From Zanthoxylum bungeanum (Eukaryota > Streptophyta > Magnoliopsida > Sapindales > Rutaceae), in assembly GCA_019454045.1 (NCBI GenBank), contig SKCR01035597.1, positions 17,366 to 81,365 of the forward strand: a stretch of DNA of 64,000 bases. Direction: 5' to 3'. How positions within the stretch are numbered: position 1 is the stretch's first letter; the number at the start of each line of letters is the position of its first letter. This document shows positions 35,856 to 48,455 of the stretch, one piece after another. The position numbers and the translations under genes were made by a program. The notes under the pieces were generated by a model. The model had not been told where the DNA came from. It did not search any database and saw only the letters and a program-made list of their open reading frames with translations.

Positions 35856-38800
35856 CTCCCACAGATTTCAAGGAGAAAATAAGACTCGGGTAAACCTTTT
35901 ACCTCATAAACATCACATTATTACCTTAATAATGATAATGTCATTATGATGTAAAATACTAGAAAGAAATTTGTACGCTCCCACTTTCTTTTCTATTACA
36001 TATGTATTATCTATGCTTTGATAAAATCAGACAATCTGACTGATATCAAAATTAGAGAACATAAATTTCTGGACAGCTCATCTGAGTCCAAAATAGGCTT
36101 TATAAGCTAGTATATCAAAATAAAATCTTATTAGAATACAAACTCCAGGGTTATTCCAAAACGAACTCTTCAAACAAAGAAATCACAATGGATCTCTTAT
36201 CTGAAGAAACCATTCAGAAACACCACTTTGTATTCTAGCTAAAATACACAGTTTAATATTAACCAATAAATCTTTAATTGTTCAATAAGTGCGACTAGAG
36301 ACAAGTTTCCTCAGAATCTCCAATAGATTGTTGAGTAAAACTTTTCACACTATCGTAATATAAAGGTCAAACCTTTAATAAGCTCACTTTGCTTTTGCTG
36401 CGCAAACCATTTCCACATTTTATGAACGATTCATAATGAAAGCTTAATCAAGTTCCAAACTTAATCGTAGTAAGCTATGAACCAATCTTAGATCTATGGT
36501 TTAATGCTAATTTTCGGAATCGATATCAAATATCGTTCCCATTATAAGTTATATGATAAGTTTCTTCAATAAGAAAACAACAGAACCTTTAAGTATCAAA
36601 TACTTTACAAATGATTCTGACATCCTATTGAAGTTATGTGGAAGTAATTAAAGGGTATTTTCATCCTATTAATTATGTAGTTCCATTTATAGTTTATCAC
36701 TACGACATTTGACTTTAATAAGTCAAGTCTTTTCTACAAAGGTCAACATCTGATGTTACGCACTAAGTGATAAAATAATTTTATTACTCATGATCGTAGA
36801 AAAGATATTCTATCAAATAGAATATAATATTATATTAAATATAATAAATGATAAACTTCTAGTCGTACCTTCGAGGTGCAAGTACTTTCAATTATATAAC
36901 CATTATACAAAATAAAGATTCAAATCTTAAACATTTCAAAATTCAAATTTTCTACTTGTACATATCATATACGTAACTGTAGAAACTAATGGAACCTTAA
37001 TTAAATGGATGAATTAGTATTTCTGGAGCATATCCCCAAGAGGATTGAAACTAATTCGGTAACACTCAATATCAAACAAATCAAATAGTATAAGATTCGA
37101 TTTCTCCCACTAACCAATTCCATTAAAATGGAATCGTAGAAGAATAATATTGAGTAAGAATCATGTTCATTCAATAACCTTAGAACTAATTGCCATAAAT
37201 TCATATGTTTGATCATATTAAACATCTTTGAAAAATTCAAAGACTCACGATGAATTTTAAAGATACAATTTTCAAAACTTCAGATCGAATATCTTTGAAC
37301 CAGTCAAAAATATTATATCCGTGTTTCATCAGAAAAACGTAACTAAGTCACGATAATTCATTGACTAAGTTACGAAGTAAGGAAAACTACCTTAAGAAAT
37401 TTACAACTCTTTAAAATACATACATCTAATGTATCAGTTTTATAAATTTTCTGGTCCAATGACAATCATTGGTTAAATGAGATTTAATCACCTTCCCGAA
37501 TACAATATTCATTAAATGGATAATGATATGTTGTGTGATATCATATCAGACCATCATTTACCATATGGATTAAGCATCTAATACTTAATAAAGGTAAAAT
37601 CTCATAAAATATTTTTCTAAGTTATTTACCTAACTGACTATTTTTCTTAATGTTTATCTATTTGTTAATGATACTAATAGTCGTATTAAAAAAATGTAAC
37701 AATTGTTTACAAAGAACAAGTAACTATCCAAGAGTCGCAAGTTCTGATATCAAATATCAAAACAATCATTCAATACGAATATCTTTGAACCAGTCAAAAA
37801 TAATATATCCGTGTTCATCAGAAAAACGTAACTAAGTCACGATAATTCATTGACTAAGTTACGAAGTAAGGAAAACTACCTTAAGAAATTTACAACTCTT
37901 TAAAATACATACATCTAATGTATCAGTTTTATAAATTTTCTGGTCCAATGACAATCATTGGTTAAATGAGATTTAATCACCTTCCCGAATACATATTCAT
38001 TAAATGGATAATGATGTTGTTGTGGATATCATATCAGACCATCATTTACCATATGGATTAAGCATCTAATACTTAATAAAGGTAAAATCTCATAAAATAT
38101 TTTTCTAAGTTATTTACCTAACTGACTATTTTTCATAATGTTTATCTATTTGTTAATGATACTAATAGTCGTATTAAAAAAATATAACAATTGTTTACAA
38201 AGAACAAGTAACTATCCAAGAGTCGCAAGTTCTGATATCAAATATCAAAACAATCATTCAATAATATTTTAAATAACTAGACGGCAGATCTGGTATCCAA
38301 TACCTATAGTTGTCGTGTTTGTAACAATCTATATTTTCTACACACAACTACACACATCTTCTTTCTTTAGCTTTATTATTTTACCTTCAACTATTTACAA
38401 CAATTGTAAATAATTGAAAAGTAAATAGTGTCGGACACGTGACCTCTTAATATCACTAAAGCCAAGAAACGTCATTATCAGATAAGCAAATACCTAATGG
38501 GATTTTCTTAATGCTAGTGTCGAATCTCGAGACATAAACCAATTCATGTCAATCTTGACTGCATAAGAAACTATTCTCACTATAAGAGTATATCACAACC
38601 TATTCCAATCTAGAACCTATTCTAGAAATCTGCAACGATAAGTCAAGTCAGAAAACATATATATAAAATATGCATGCAGTGGATGAAAGTTTAATTCTAT
38701 CTAAATATTAGAATAAGGAAAACACAAGCGGTAATTTTCACAATATTACACACTACCTTAGTTATGGTTTTTTAACACAGCAGTGCCTCCCACTACTTTA

Positions 38801-39408
38801 CGTAATACCGTAATCCCCATTGGAAAAATGAGAATTCAATAATTAAATCAAATTCCCGAATGGGAATTTGACCCCATGAATATATTTCGACTTACTGCTT
38901 TGACACGTTCTCGCCTTCGTATTTTCACGGGTAGACTACTCATTGTCAATCACACTCGCTGTGACTCCCGATTTTGGTCCTAACCGTTTCTCATTGTGAC
39001 AGCTTTGGCAAGTTCATAGGAGGCCTATCAAGTCTTCACTTGTCAATGACAAACTCAAGATACCGATGTAGTCCTGACAGCTTTGGCACGTTCAAGATTT
39101 CCACTTTCACTTGAATTTGTCTCTTATCATATAAATTCTATCGACGCAAATGAACTACCATCAGCCATAACTGCACATCTTTGGCACGATAAAGCTATAG
39201 CATCAGGAAATCATTCACATCCATACTGACAAGGCGGACCAAGAAACAAGTATTCATAATACTAGTTACTATAAAACCTTATTTAACGGGGATTTTCCTA
39301 AAAGATGTAATTCACTTTATTTAATCAAATTAAATAAATATGTAAAAAAGTAAAGATTAGATTAAATATCAAATTTAAAGAGTTAATCATATCATGGGTT
39401 CAGATTCA
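35856..39408 (-). pseudogene. C3 decayed copia polyprotein
   Basis: On the minus strand, codons near 37328 and 37818 read as the copia integrase FLMKHxY...F stretch, twice because of a tandem duplication. The rest is too broken for firm domain calls. On the plus strand the longest opposing frames are under 90 codons and carry no motif. The leader side (38880-39200) has four CTTTGRCACG/CTTTGGCA copies, i.e. GCCAAAG on the coding strand, recalling the leader of C2. Confidence 0.65.
37288..38263 (-). repeat. 490-bp tandem duplication in C3
   Basis: 37288-37778 and 37779-38263 are near-identical, starting AATATCTTTGAACCAGTC and ending AACAATCATTCAATA. They differ by a few substitutions and single-base indels, so the duplication is fairly recent relative to the decay of the reading frame. 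Confidence 0.88.
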
Positions 39409-39425
39409 GAGTCACTATGATACCA
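39409..39425 (-). other. C3 primer-binding site
   Basis: TGATACCA on the plus strand (39418-39425) is the reverse complement of TGGTATCA. It lies three bases from the LTR edge TGTTGGG at 39429. This fixes the orientation of C3. Confidence 0.8.
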
Positions 39426-39428
39426 TTT

Positions 39429-42127
39429 TGTTGGGTTTGTTTTAGGAGCAGCGGAAGAAGCGCGATTCAAACGAAATCGTAGTTTAAATTTTTTAAGCTT
39501 ACGAATAAATTATTCAATTTCCAATATTAATAATTCATTCATATTTCACCTAAACATATTTATTCGATATCAAATAATGACATAAATAATATAAAAACAC
39601 CGCAAAACTTTTACGAAAATAGTTTTCCGTAAAATAACATAAAACGCCTTTCCGACCAAACCGACCAACCAATGCATATGGGGGCTGCCCAGGTCAGTCC
39701 CAATAGCACTTGGACAGCTCGTGGGCTGCCCGAACAGTGACCAACTCACTTTTTGGGCAGCCGTTACCCGGTAACACCGTTTTTCATCGTTTTCCCGTAT
39801 ATTCACTCCGAAATAATTTCCGATAATTATTTTTCTTGGGCATTTAAAATAAACTAATATATTGTAATTACAAAATACTCAAAAACAGATTTTTTTATCC
39901 CAAAAATTAGATTTTTCTCATAATTACCGTGAGACCCCAATAGTTTATGTTTTGATCATTTTAGTCCTAATTTGTCAAATACAAATTTAAGTGATTTCAA
40001 ATCACTACCAAAATAGTTATACATATCATATACATCAAAATACAACTCACAACAAAAATCCCAAATTTCTTGCAAATTGCCGAGAACACCATCATGTTTG
40101 GATTTTGATCAATTTGGTCCAAATTTGTTCAAAACAAGTTTAGATGATGAAAAGCCCCAATTTTAGTTTAGGTAAAGAACCCTAATTTCTCAAATTAGTC
40201 CAATTAATAAAATTAACCAAATTTAATACTTTAATCTAATCTATACAATACCAAATAAGTCTCACTACTTTGAAACAACTCAAGAAAAATTCTAGGTCAT
40301 CTATGAGTGACCTAAAAAATCTAGAATGGCAACAAGATCATCAAATGATCAAAAGTGTGCTTATTAACCATTAATAAGCTTACTTTGATTTCATACAAGC
40401 ATACATCTTTCATTCAAGCTTCCAAACAACCCAACACTAAACTAAAAGAGTCGAAAAAGATGTGAACGTAGCTAAGAATATAAGAAACATTTTTCCTTCT
40501 AAAGAAAAGTTGAAATTATTTACTAATTTGTAAGTTTTCTTCAAATTTTGCCTTATCTCTTCTATTTTTCTCTCAAGTATTTTTGTTTATATTTTTGTTG
40601 GAGACTTCAACATTAGGAAGCAAATGAAAAAAGTGAAACCCTTAAATACTTAGGGTATGGCCGGAATTTTGGAAGAAAAAGGCAAATAGATATTTTCCAA
40701 TTTTAATCAAATTAAAGAAGACAAAATCAATTTGATAACCTTTTATTTAAATGCAAAAGTCAAACAATTATTCTTTAATCATTTCCTTTAATAAATATCA
40801 AATTAGATATTTTATGTTTGTAATTACTTTAATTATTTAACAATTAAATAATTATTTAAATACAAATATCCAATTATATGTATTATATTTACTTTAAATA
40901 ATCCAAATACATATATTAATGATATATGTCAAATATCATAATTTTATAATTAATTAATGTGTATTTAATAAAATCAAGTATTAAATACAAAGACACATTA
41001 ATTAGGAAATGACCAAAAGGCCCCCTATGAAGGTATCTTTCGTCGTTCAACGATTTATAAATAATCAGTATTATTCGTAAAAAAATTTCTAGTACTCTAC
41101 GAGTATATTTCATTAGTAAGACTCTCTAGGTTCAGGCATATCCGTCACGAAATCTAATTTCGTGTCCATAATTTATCCACTCGTAAATTATGACGACCAT
41201 AGAAAAACTTTTTGAACTATACACGTTGAGGTCATCGCATACGTATAATCCTTTCGTCACAGGTATTCAGATTATTCCTGAGATATAGATATTAACGTCA
41301 AATCTCTATATGTATAATCTCGTGGATGATTCTATTAGCAATATTATAATAACACTCATAACTCACTATACAGTGCACCACAGATCCATTGATTTAACGG
41401 ATTGCTAATCCCATAATGAATACCTATGCTCTGTACATATAACTGACAGATCCTATCTTGATACACAAATGATATCTTGAGGATCACTCCACACCCAACG
41501 AACATGCGGAGGTCTGATCTAAATAGATCGGTGATGTGACTTCCATCAAAGTGTGAATGATACCTCATATATTCACAGTGATATCTAAAGTCAAAGAATC
41601 ATTATGCTACTCAACCCGAGAAGATTCCAATTGATGATGGTGAACTGTCTATTAGGTAATCTTTGGTGAGTCATTAATCATTTATCAATTAAATACATAT
41701 ACGTCTATACGAGTCTCCCGAGACTTATTGTTCATTGAGATAAACTATCGGACCAAGTCACGATATACGACATGTACTGGCCTCAGCAGATTTTTCCTAG
41801 CTGATCCATGTCAGTAAATTTTGACCAGAAACTTTATTTGATAATATATATATATATATATATATCTAGTAGTGATACTTTTCAATGTCAATTACAAGCT
41901 ATGTTGTAATTGAGCAATACATTATATATTATCGGGTATTTGTCTAATATATATATATATAACTAAACATGATTTAGTTTCAATCTAATGAATTAGATCG
42001 AATTTATATAATAAAAAACAAGAGGTGCAACCATAAATAATTAATATTATGGAAAAATATATTGCTCGTATTCATGAATTGGACATAAATACGATCTGGA
42101 TTGGCGCTCCGAGCACCAACCCTAACA
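39429..42127 (-). repeat. C3 5' LTR
   Basis: The LTR is 2699 bp; on the plus strand it runs TGTTGGGTTTG...CAACCCTAACA. It contains a (TA)n tract (41843-41866). The flank is TCATT (42128-42132), which matches CTCATTCAC in the uninterrupted G2 copy at about 35440. No coding sequence was seen. Confidence 0.85.
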
Positions 42128-42897
42128 TCATTCACAATATTCATTCAGCCATTTCCCTAGCTCATCATTCATTAACAACACAACACAACAACATAACATC
42201 AAAGCCTCAAACTCATAGGATTCAGCCAAGCAGTGAAAAAAGTTCAGATTTTTACACTTTAACAAATGATACCCAAACTCATGCTAATAGGTTCCTTAAT
42301 GAATATATAATCATTTAAGTCCTCTAATTACATGTAAAACATGCCATAACCACTCTAAGTTTCATGATTTTCAAAATGATCATTTAGATTTATGCTTATA
42401 GTTTGCCAAATAACCATAAAAAAGAAGAAGAATACTTACTAGGAGGGTGATTGGGCTTGAAAATGTGAAGATGCCTATCTAAATGATCAAGAAATTTGGC
42501 CAAGAAAAATGGTTGATAATGGTGTGGAAGAGAGGAGAAATTTATGTGGTTGCTTCTTTTTTTATGAGATAATGAATATTGTTAGGCTTTTATAACAATG
42601 GGAGATTTTCTCTAAATAAAATATTATTAATGTTTTTAGTCACATGTCAAATTATACTATTCTCATACTATGCAGATGTTCCCTGGAAAATGGTCATTTT
42701 GACCTATTTCAAGTCCAACTTTGAGAAAATATTAAACACAAAAGTTATAGGTCTATGTCTAAGCTTTCCAATGGTACTAAGATCCCTAAAAATGGACATT
42801 GGTAGCTCATATTATTTCTGAAATATCGAAAGTGTCTGGATTTTGATAAAATTTAAATGTATTGTGAAACTAAAAATTTTTATTTCGTGTTCCCAGA
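42128..42897 (-). repeat. G2 LTR, segment 3
   Basis: Repeats segment 2 (to about 42536) and then continues into sequence not present there. On the minus strand the part around 42790-42690 has the cell-lysate-like wording of Tekay LTR starts seen also in G1 (ACCATTGG...TTATAGG-type blocks). The right edge is uncertain: ATAAT at 42898-42902 equals ATAAT at 21019-21023 and is the best candidate TSD. Confidence 0.5.
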
Positions 42898-44648
42898 ATA
42901 ATTTATATGAATAAAAAACATACTGATAATGCATATTTGAATACTTAAAGATGTCTCGAAATGCACGAATAAATTTTATGGTTGTACTGTGATTATTAGA
43001 GGGTGTTAAATGATCAAATTTAGCGACTTGGTTTCTATGAAGTGAAAACGTCTAAATATTAGCGAATCAAGTTCGATAAGGCCAAATAAGCAAAATATTG
43101 ATGACAAAGCCAAAATGTTAATGAAGAGCGCAAATGAGCTACAAGATGATCAAGAGAACAAAGATGATAAAGAACCAAAAAGAGAATGAAAAGCCAAAGC
43201 AAGTTGAAAATCAAATATGATTATTAAGAGCTAAGAATCAATGTAAATGAGTTCTTATTCAAGCGTTTCTAAGCTCATCAGAATCATGCATCATTATTTG
43301 AAGCTTTTAAGATCAAGTGCATTTAAGCCAAAAATTATTTTCAACTTATTTTAAGCACTCGAACCAGCATACTGGTGTCGAGACTGGCATACCAATGACT
43401 AGGAATCGGCATACCAGTTATTGGCAGAATGAGACTAAAGGTCTCTGGACACTTGCGTTCGAACGACATGTCGAACACTACTCAAACGTGAAGTCTCTGG
43501 ACGGATTCATTTGAACCTCATGAAAAACAGGCAACACAAAAATCTCATTCGAACCTGACTCAAAGAGTAGCAAGACCGGCATATCGGTACCATACCAGCT
43601 AAGCTAATTAGTTTAACACATTCTGAAATCGAAATAATTCATACTGATTTCCATATCGGTCACCATACCAATTAATATTTTGTTTGAATGCATAACGGGT
43701 AAATTTTTAGGAGACTTTTGAAATGTCAGAACAATATACCGATCCCTGCACAGTATGACGAGAATTTCAATTTTCTCAAAATAAACTGAAGCAATAACTT
43801 CATTTTTCATGAGGGGAATACAAGGGAAACATATTCAGAGAAAAACTACAATTTCTTACATCTTTTAAAAAGTATTCAACAAAAATTAAAGAGAGATCAA
43901 ATATTCAACATCTTTTACGCTCTTTATTGAGAAGTTCATTCTTTCATCTTCATAATCATTTTAGAGACCATTTGAGTATTATATTTGAGTATTTCTCACA
44001 CTTGTAAAATCTTTGTAATACTTATTGGTGAGAAATATTTATGCTTATTTGTAAGAAACCATTAATTTTCAAATTCTTCATTATTGTATAAAGGTTTAAG
44101 AAATCTTGAAAACTCAAAATTGTAAACCTTGAGAGTTGGCAAAACTCGAAGGGGTGTGAAGCTTGTTGAAGTTTAAAGTTAGGGAGTCTTTGAAGAAAAC
44201 CCCATTGGAGGTTTGGGAGTGAGCCCGGAAAATTCTCGTTGTAGGGTGCAAATTCATTTTATATAGTGGAAAGCTTCAAGCATGTCTTTGAGTTGTGGAC
44301 GTGGACAATGAGTTGGCCGAACCACTATAAATCTGGTGTCAATATCTCTATCAATATCTCACTAATTTATTGCAAGTTTTATATTATTTTTCCATCTCAT
44401 ATGTTAAACTTGTCATTATTAAAATTAATATTGATAATTAATTTTGGACAAATAAAGTAAAATCAGTATTTTATCTATTGTTCAGTGTTTAATATATTAA
44501 TTATGGAAATTGAATGCTAAGCATAATCGATGAAGTTACTAACTAAGTAATAAAATATTGAAAAGATTTTTAATTCTGCATTATTTTTAAAGTACCCAAT
44601 TCACCCCTCTTTAGTTTATATTGTTTAAGTATTTGTAGGTAATTTCCA
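42898..44648 (+). repeat. S element 3' LTR, main portion
   Basis: From about 43307 the sequence is colinear with the S 5' LTR piece (18898-20194) and ends GTAGGTAATTTCCA. It is not followed by a PBS, as expected for a 3' LTR. Because the S 3' LTR was cut at 21023 by G2, this block is the natural continuation. Palindromes of the ACCGGYATACCGGT type recur (for example 43350-43420 and 43570-43600). The left edge is uncertain by about 100 bp. Confidence 0.65.
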
Positions 44649-45679
44649 AGTCTTAGATATTCTTAACCAGTTATTTGACCTTATAATTATGTCGTTTACG
44701 ATAATTTATGATTGAGTCCTCTGACATTATTTATTCAATGCATCTTAAAAAAATATATATATGAGATTGCCTCTTTCAAAAAAAATAAATAAATAAATAA
44801 AAATATGAGCTTGCCATTTCAATTTAACATGTGCCATGGCGGGATGATAAATCAAGACTCTGGCTGCACTGCAGGTCTTGTGTGAGAGAATTGGGATTTG
44901 CATGGGATAAAGGTGAAGTGGTTCGCGGGAGTCAGGTTGCGAATGGCAGTACAACATGTGAAAGTTGAAATTCATCTCGTGAAAATCAAATTTTTTTTGT
45001 GATTTGATGTGGTGATAAAATTCAATTCATCTGATTTCTATTTATAATAATGTACAAATAGAATCCGAGGGAGGGGATAACAATCTCACTATTAGACCTT
45101 TATTATTATTTTTATTATTAGACTTTGTTATTATTATTATTATTAGACCTTTATTATTATTATTTTTATTTTTATTTTTATTTTTATTATTATTATTATT
45201 TTTTATAACTCACTGTTATACTTGAGTAAAAGCAATCAGTTTTATACCTAAAATAAGGGTAAGCATAGCTCTTTTGGGTACAATAAAAGCATTGGATGTG
45301 CTTTATAAAGTGATGATTTATCTTCTTAACAAGATATCTTTTTGATAAATTTAAGCCCGCAAGAATAATATCTTGATAGGCCGGTCTTTGGGAACAAAAC
45401 ATATGACTTAACCCCATTCTCAGAAATTTGTAATTTGTTTGTTTAAGCTTAAGATATCCCATATGTACAACCAGGCAAGTGGGATTTGGTTTTTCTAAAA
45501 TCATAGATTTGAAATTAATCCAACGGTCGCATGGGGGCTTGAAAAAGCTTACGCAAACGTGACAACATTTAAACCAAATTGCTCTCTCACTCTACATATG
45601 CCGCGCCTTCTTTCCCATTTCTTCACTCACCTCACTAGTTCACTAAGCTTTCACTCACATTCCAGCTCCCAAAATCCCA
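44649..45679 (+). promoter_or_regulatory. DREB2F upstream region
   Basis: About 1.03 kb between the S LTR and the DREB2F start. It contains a TTA/TTTTA-rich low-complexity tract (45097-45206) and a pyrimidine-rich 5'UTR-like stretch of CTTTCACTCAC type (about 45580-45670). I see no convincing TATA box at a good distance and no CCGAC element. All cis-control sequence between the transposon and the gene must lie here. Confidence 0.55.
45097..45206 (+). repeat. TTA/TTTTA low-complexity tract
   Basis: Runs of TTATTATTA and TTTTTATTTTTA, with three copies of ATTAGAC(C)TTT inside, about 470 bp upstream of DREB2F. Confidence 0.9.
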
Positions 45680-46561
45680 ATGGAGAGTTACCAAAAATCT
45701 CCATTAAAGCCGTGGAAGAAAGGTGCAACAAGAGGCAAAGGTGGTCCTCTCAATGCTTCTTGCCAATACCGAGGAGTTAGGCAAAGAACATGGGGCAAAT
45801 GGGTGGCTGAGATCAGAGAGCCAAAGAAAAGAACTAGACTTTGGTTGGGTTCTTTTGCGACAGCTGAAGAAGCTGCCATGGCTTATGATGAAGCTGCAAG
45901 AAGATTGTTTGGCCCTGATGCTTATCTCAATCTTCCCCATCTTCAGTTGCCTGACTCCATTAACAATAATAATCTTTTAAACGAGTCACACAATAAATTC
46001 AAATGGGTACCTTCGAAGAATTTTTTTTCAATGTTTCCTTCTAGTGGGTTGCTCAATGTAAGTGCTCAACATAGTGTTCATGTTATTGACCAAACGCTAC
46101 AGGATCTTAAGAAAAATGGGGCTTTGATTCAAGCTTCTTCTACAGCTTCATCTTTATGTAGAGGATCAAAAACTGAAGCTCCAAGCATTGGTGGCAAAAC
46201 TCTTGTAGAGGATCTTTCGGTGAAGGAGAAAGAGGTTGAAATTTCATCTGGGAATATGCTGGGGTGTCATGAAGAGAAGAAGCAGATTGATCTGAATGAG
46301 TTTCTGCAGCAACTGGGCATACTGAAAGAAGCGAGTCATGCTGAGGGAACTGATGGGACAGAGTGTTCTGCTTCTGTAGCAGTAGAATCAGAATCGTTAA
46401 TGAAAGATTATGGTGAACTTGACAGGAGTTTCAATTGGGATGCACTTATTGAGAGGCATGAAAATGGCATTGGAGTTCATCAAGGAGCAGAAGCTGGTTG
46501 CTTCCAGCTTTATGAAGTTCAAGAAGAGGAGACATTGCCTACTTCCATTTGGAATTTCTGA
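45680..46561 (+). CDS. DREB2F: DREB2F-like AP2/ERF transcription factor
   Basis: This intron-free gene encodes 293 residues. One AP2/ERF domain spans about residues 28-86, with [19 protein letters not shown] and the [15 protein letters not shown] and LNLP blocks. Val42 and Glu47 sit at domain positions 14 and 19, the pair that marks DREB proteins, which bind DRE/CRT (A/GCCGAC). A basic region precedes the domain ([13 protein letters not shown], residues 10-22). [14 protein letters not shown] (about 108-121) and [15 protein letters not shown] (about 203-217) are motifs I associate with the DREB2F branch of group A-2, as is the short SIWNF-type C-terminus. The AATGG start gives full-length homology. 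Group A-2 factors act in the nucleus in drought, heat and salt responses; the role of this copy is inferred. It looks intact and is the only clear host gene here. Confidence 0.93.
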   Translation: MESYQKSPLKPWKKGATRGKGGPLNASCQYRGVRQRTWGKWVAEIREPKKRTRLWLGSFATAEEAAMAYDEAARRLFGPDAYLNLPHLQLPDSINNNNLLNESHNKFKWVPSKNFFSMFPSSGLLNVSAQHSVHVIDQTLQDLKKNGALIQASSTASSLCRGSKTEAPSIGGKTLVEDLSVKEKEVEISSGNMLGCHEEKKQIDLNEFLQQLGILKEASHAEGTDGTECSASVAVESESLMKDYGELDRSFNWDALIERHENGIGVHQGAEAGCFQLYEVQEEETLPTSIWNF

Positions 46562-47200
46562 TTTTGAACTTGGGAGCTAGCTTCACTAATCACTATATTG
46601 TAATAGAAATATTTTATGTTATGAGTTAAACTAGGCGATAGAGTTCTTGGTTCTAGATCTACTGCAGGCTATATATGCTTTTAATTTCTATACGATAGTA
46701 CTAACTAGAGAATCGCATGGGGAAATTTCTTTACGTTGACCATTTGAAAGAGACTTGCTGTGGAAGCAGTTTTAGTAATGAACTTGTCTTCAGTCTTATA
46801 TTGTATTCCGCTGCATGAAGAAAAATGAGCATAAGAACAAACAATGGTTAGCCAAGAACTAGTGAGAAGAACAAATAGTTAAGAGTTGTATCTTTAAGTC
46901 GAGATGACGTAATACGATTTCGTACATCAAGAAATCATACGAATAATATAAAAAGATATCGATCTCATGAGAAATTATTATTAAAGTCAAATATCAAATA
47001 GTCTCAATCCTAATCTTATCTACACTAACAATTATAAATAGTAATGAGAACATGAGATCTAATTAATTTAAACTAAAAGACAAATTTTAAACATACGATT
47101 AACAAGATGAGAAGAATTTAGGATCACAACTTCCTCACAATATTCGCTTAAATTTTCTCATATCTTTATAACTGGTCAATTGGGATGAATTGTTAACTAG
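46562..47200. other. DREB2F 3' flank, unassigned
   Basis: Contains the 3'UTR and AT-rich DNA. No ORF, tRNA or clear LTR edge was found. From about 46870 the text looks retroelement-like, but I could not assign it. Confidence 0.4.
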
Positions 47201-48440
47201 AACATGAAATTATCTACAACTCTCTGTCGATGGCAAGTAAAAACACTCTTATCCTAAATCAAACTCATTAAGGTCAAGTTCTACATATAGTACAACCCAA
47301 ATTTGGGCTAAGGACCCAAACGATATCGTGTCTCAATCAACACTAAAAGCTGAAACGACACATATTGGCATCCAACATGCCCACACGACAAACTCATTTG
47401 AGATCATGTCCCATGATCTTCATCTGGCTTAAATGACACCATTGGCTGTTACCGAAGCCCAATTAATACGGGCTCCAAACACATGGCATTCCAGTAGGCA
47501 TGGATATTCCAGTCGACACCCTGTCTACTGGACTGAGTAACGCTCAATGCGAGGCTATCGATAACCAAGCTTTCTTCAGCATACCATTTGGGCCTAATCC
47601 TAGGAGTAAATCTAGTCGACGCCTATTGGAATTGGACTACTTATCGCATGATTATCAATAATTAGGCTATCCATGGTTATGAGTCTATGCGTGAGGCTCA
47701 ATGTATAGGCTCGCGAGCCTATACAAAACTAAACCACGAGGGTGAAAAGTCTATACGAACAACAAAAGGTCTCTAGCAGACCCTAACCATAGCACTCAAT
47801 GTCCCAGTAAATATTATATTATATCATACAATGTCCTAGCCGACATTGCCTCAAGTTATACAATGTTCCAATAGAAGTTGTCTGACAGTCTACAAACAAC
47901 AGATTCATTTTCTACAAAGGAAACTAAATATTTAAATATAAACAAACTTCCTGCAAACACCGTAGCCGAATTTAAATACAATAAGGATTACACCTAATCT
48001 CGGATACCTAGGCACTTATGATTCAATCCAAACTCATCTATCGACTCATAATAGGATTGGAATTTAATTTTATCAAGGTTTCATAATTCAAGTGAGAGGC
48101 TACATCTACAACGTATAATAGAAAGGGAACCCATGAGACTGATTTATTCAACAATTCAACTTTGGCTCTCACACTCGAGTTCTCAAAGCACATCACTCCT
48201 TAAATACTCTAGCCTACCTTCCTCACAATAACAAACTATGAAGATCGAGGTAACATCTTGCCTCGTTCTTCCATTTTTTTCCTGATCATCACCATGCTAA
48301 CTTGAGCGTCGAAGTCCCTACGTCGTCTACCACATTACTGGGTAATTACTTCACGTTGTTTGCTTTTATTTTGCAGGATCATCTGTGCCCCATCCTAGGA
48401 AATCTCAATTGTGGACTGAAGGATAAATTCACTATCTAAA
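47201..48440 (+). repeat. T: Tat-like gypsy LTR, left edge uncertain
   Basis: The right end is set by a PBS at 48444. The last 250 bases show the Tat-type arrangement: CTAACTTGAGCGTCG (about 48297), then a pyrimidine tract ending TTTTGCAGG (about 48370). The left end could not be seen; the figure given is approximate. Confidence 0.6.
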
Positions 48441-48443
48441 ATT

Positions 48444-48455
48444 TGGCGCCCACCA
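48444..48455 (+). other. T primer-binding site
   Basis: TGGCGCCCACCA matches the TGGCGCCCACC PBS that is characteristic of Tat-lineage plant gypsy elements. Confidence 0.8.

Larger units (their letters stand above)
35856..42127 (-). mobile_element. C3: minus-strand copia element, one LTR missing
   Basis: On the minus strand the element has its 5' LTR at 42127-39429, a PBS at 39425-39409 and a decayed copia interior down to about 35856. The interior ends there at CTCCCAC, the reverse complement of a GTGGGAG polypurine tract. No second LTR follows: G2 sequence abuts it directly. A related LTR is at 53251-53511 and 63920-64000. Confidence 0.8.

Noticed and set aside
41843..41866. (TA)n tract as a regulatory TATA element
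   Set aside because: A simple dinucleotide repeat inside the C3 LTR without positional support for a promoter.
43004..44648. Independent solo LTR starting at TGTTAAATG
   Set aside because: No TSD was found (flank ends TAGAGGG, right flank AGTCT). Continuation of the split S 3' LTR explains the missing start better, although this is not proven.
45723..45980. Second frame and minus-strand frames over the AP2 domain
   Set aside because: Shadows of the DREB2F codons.
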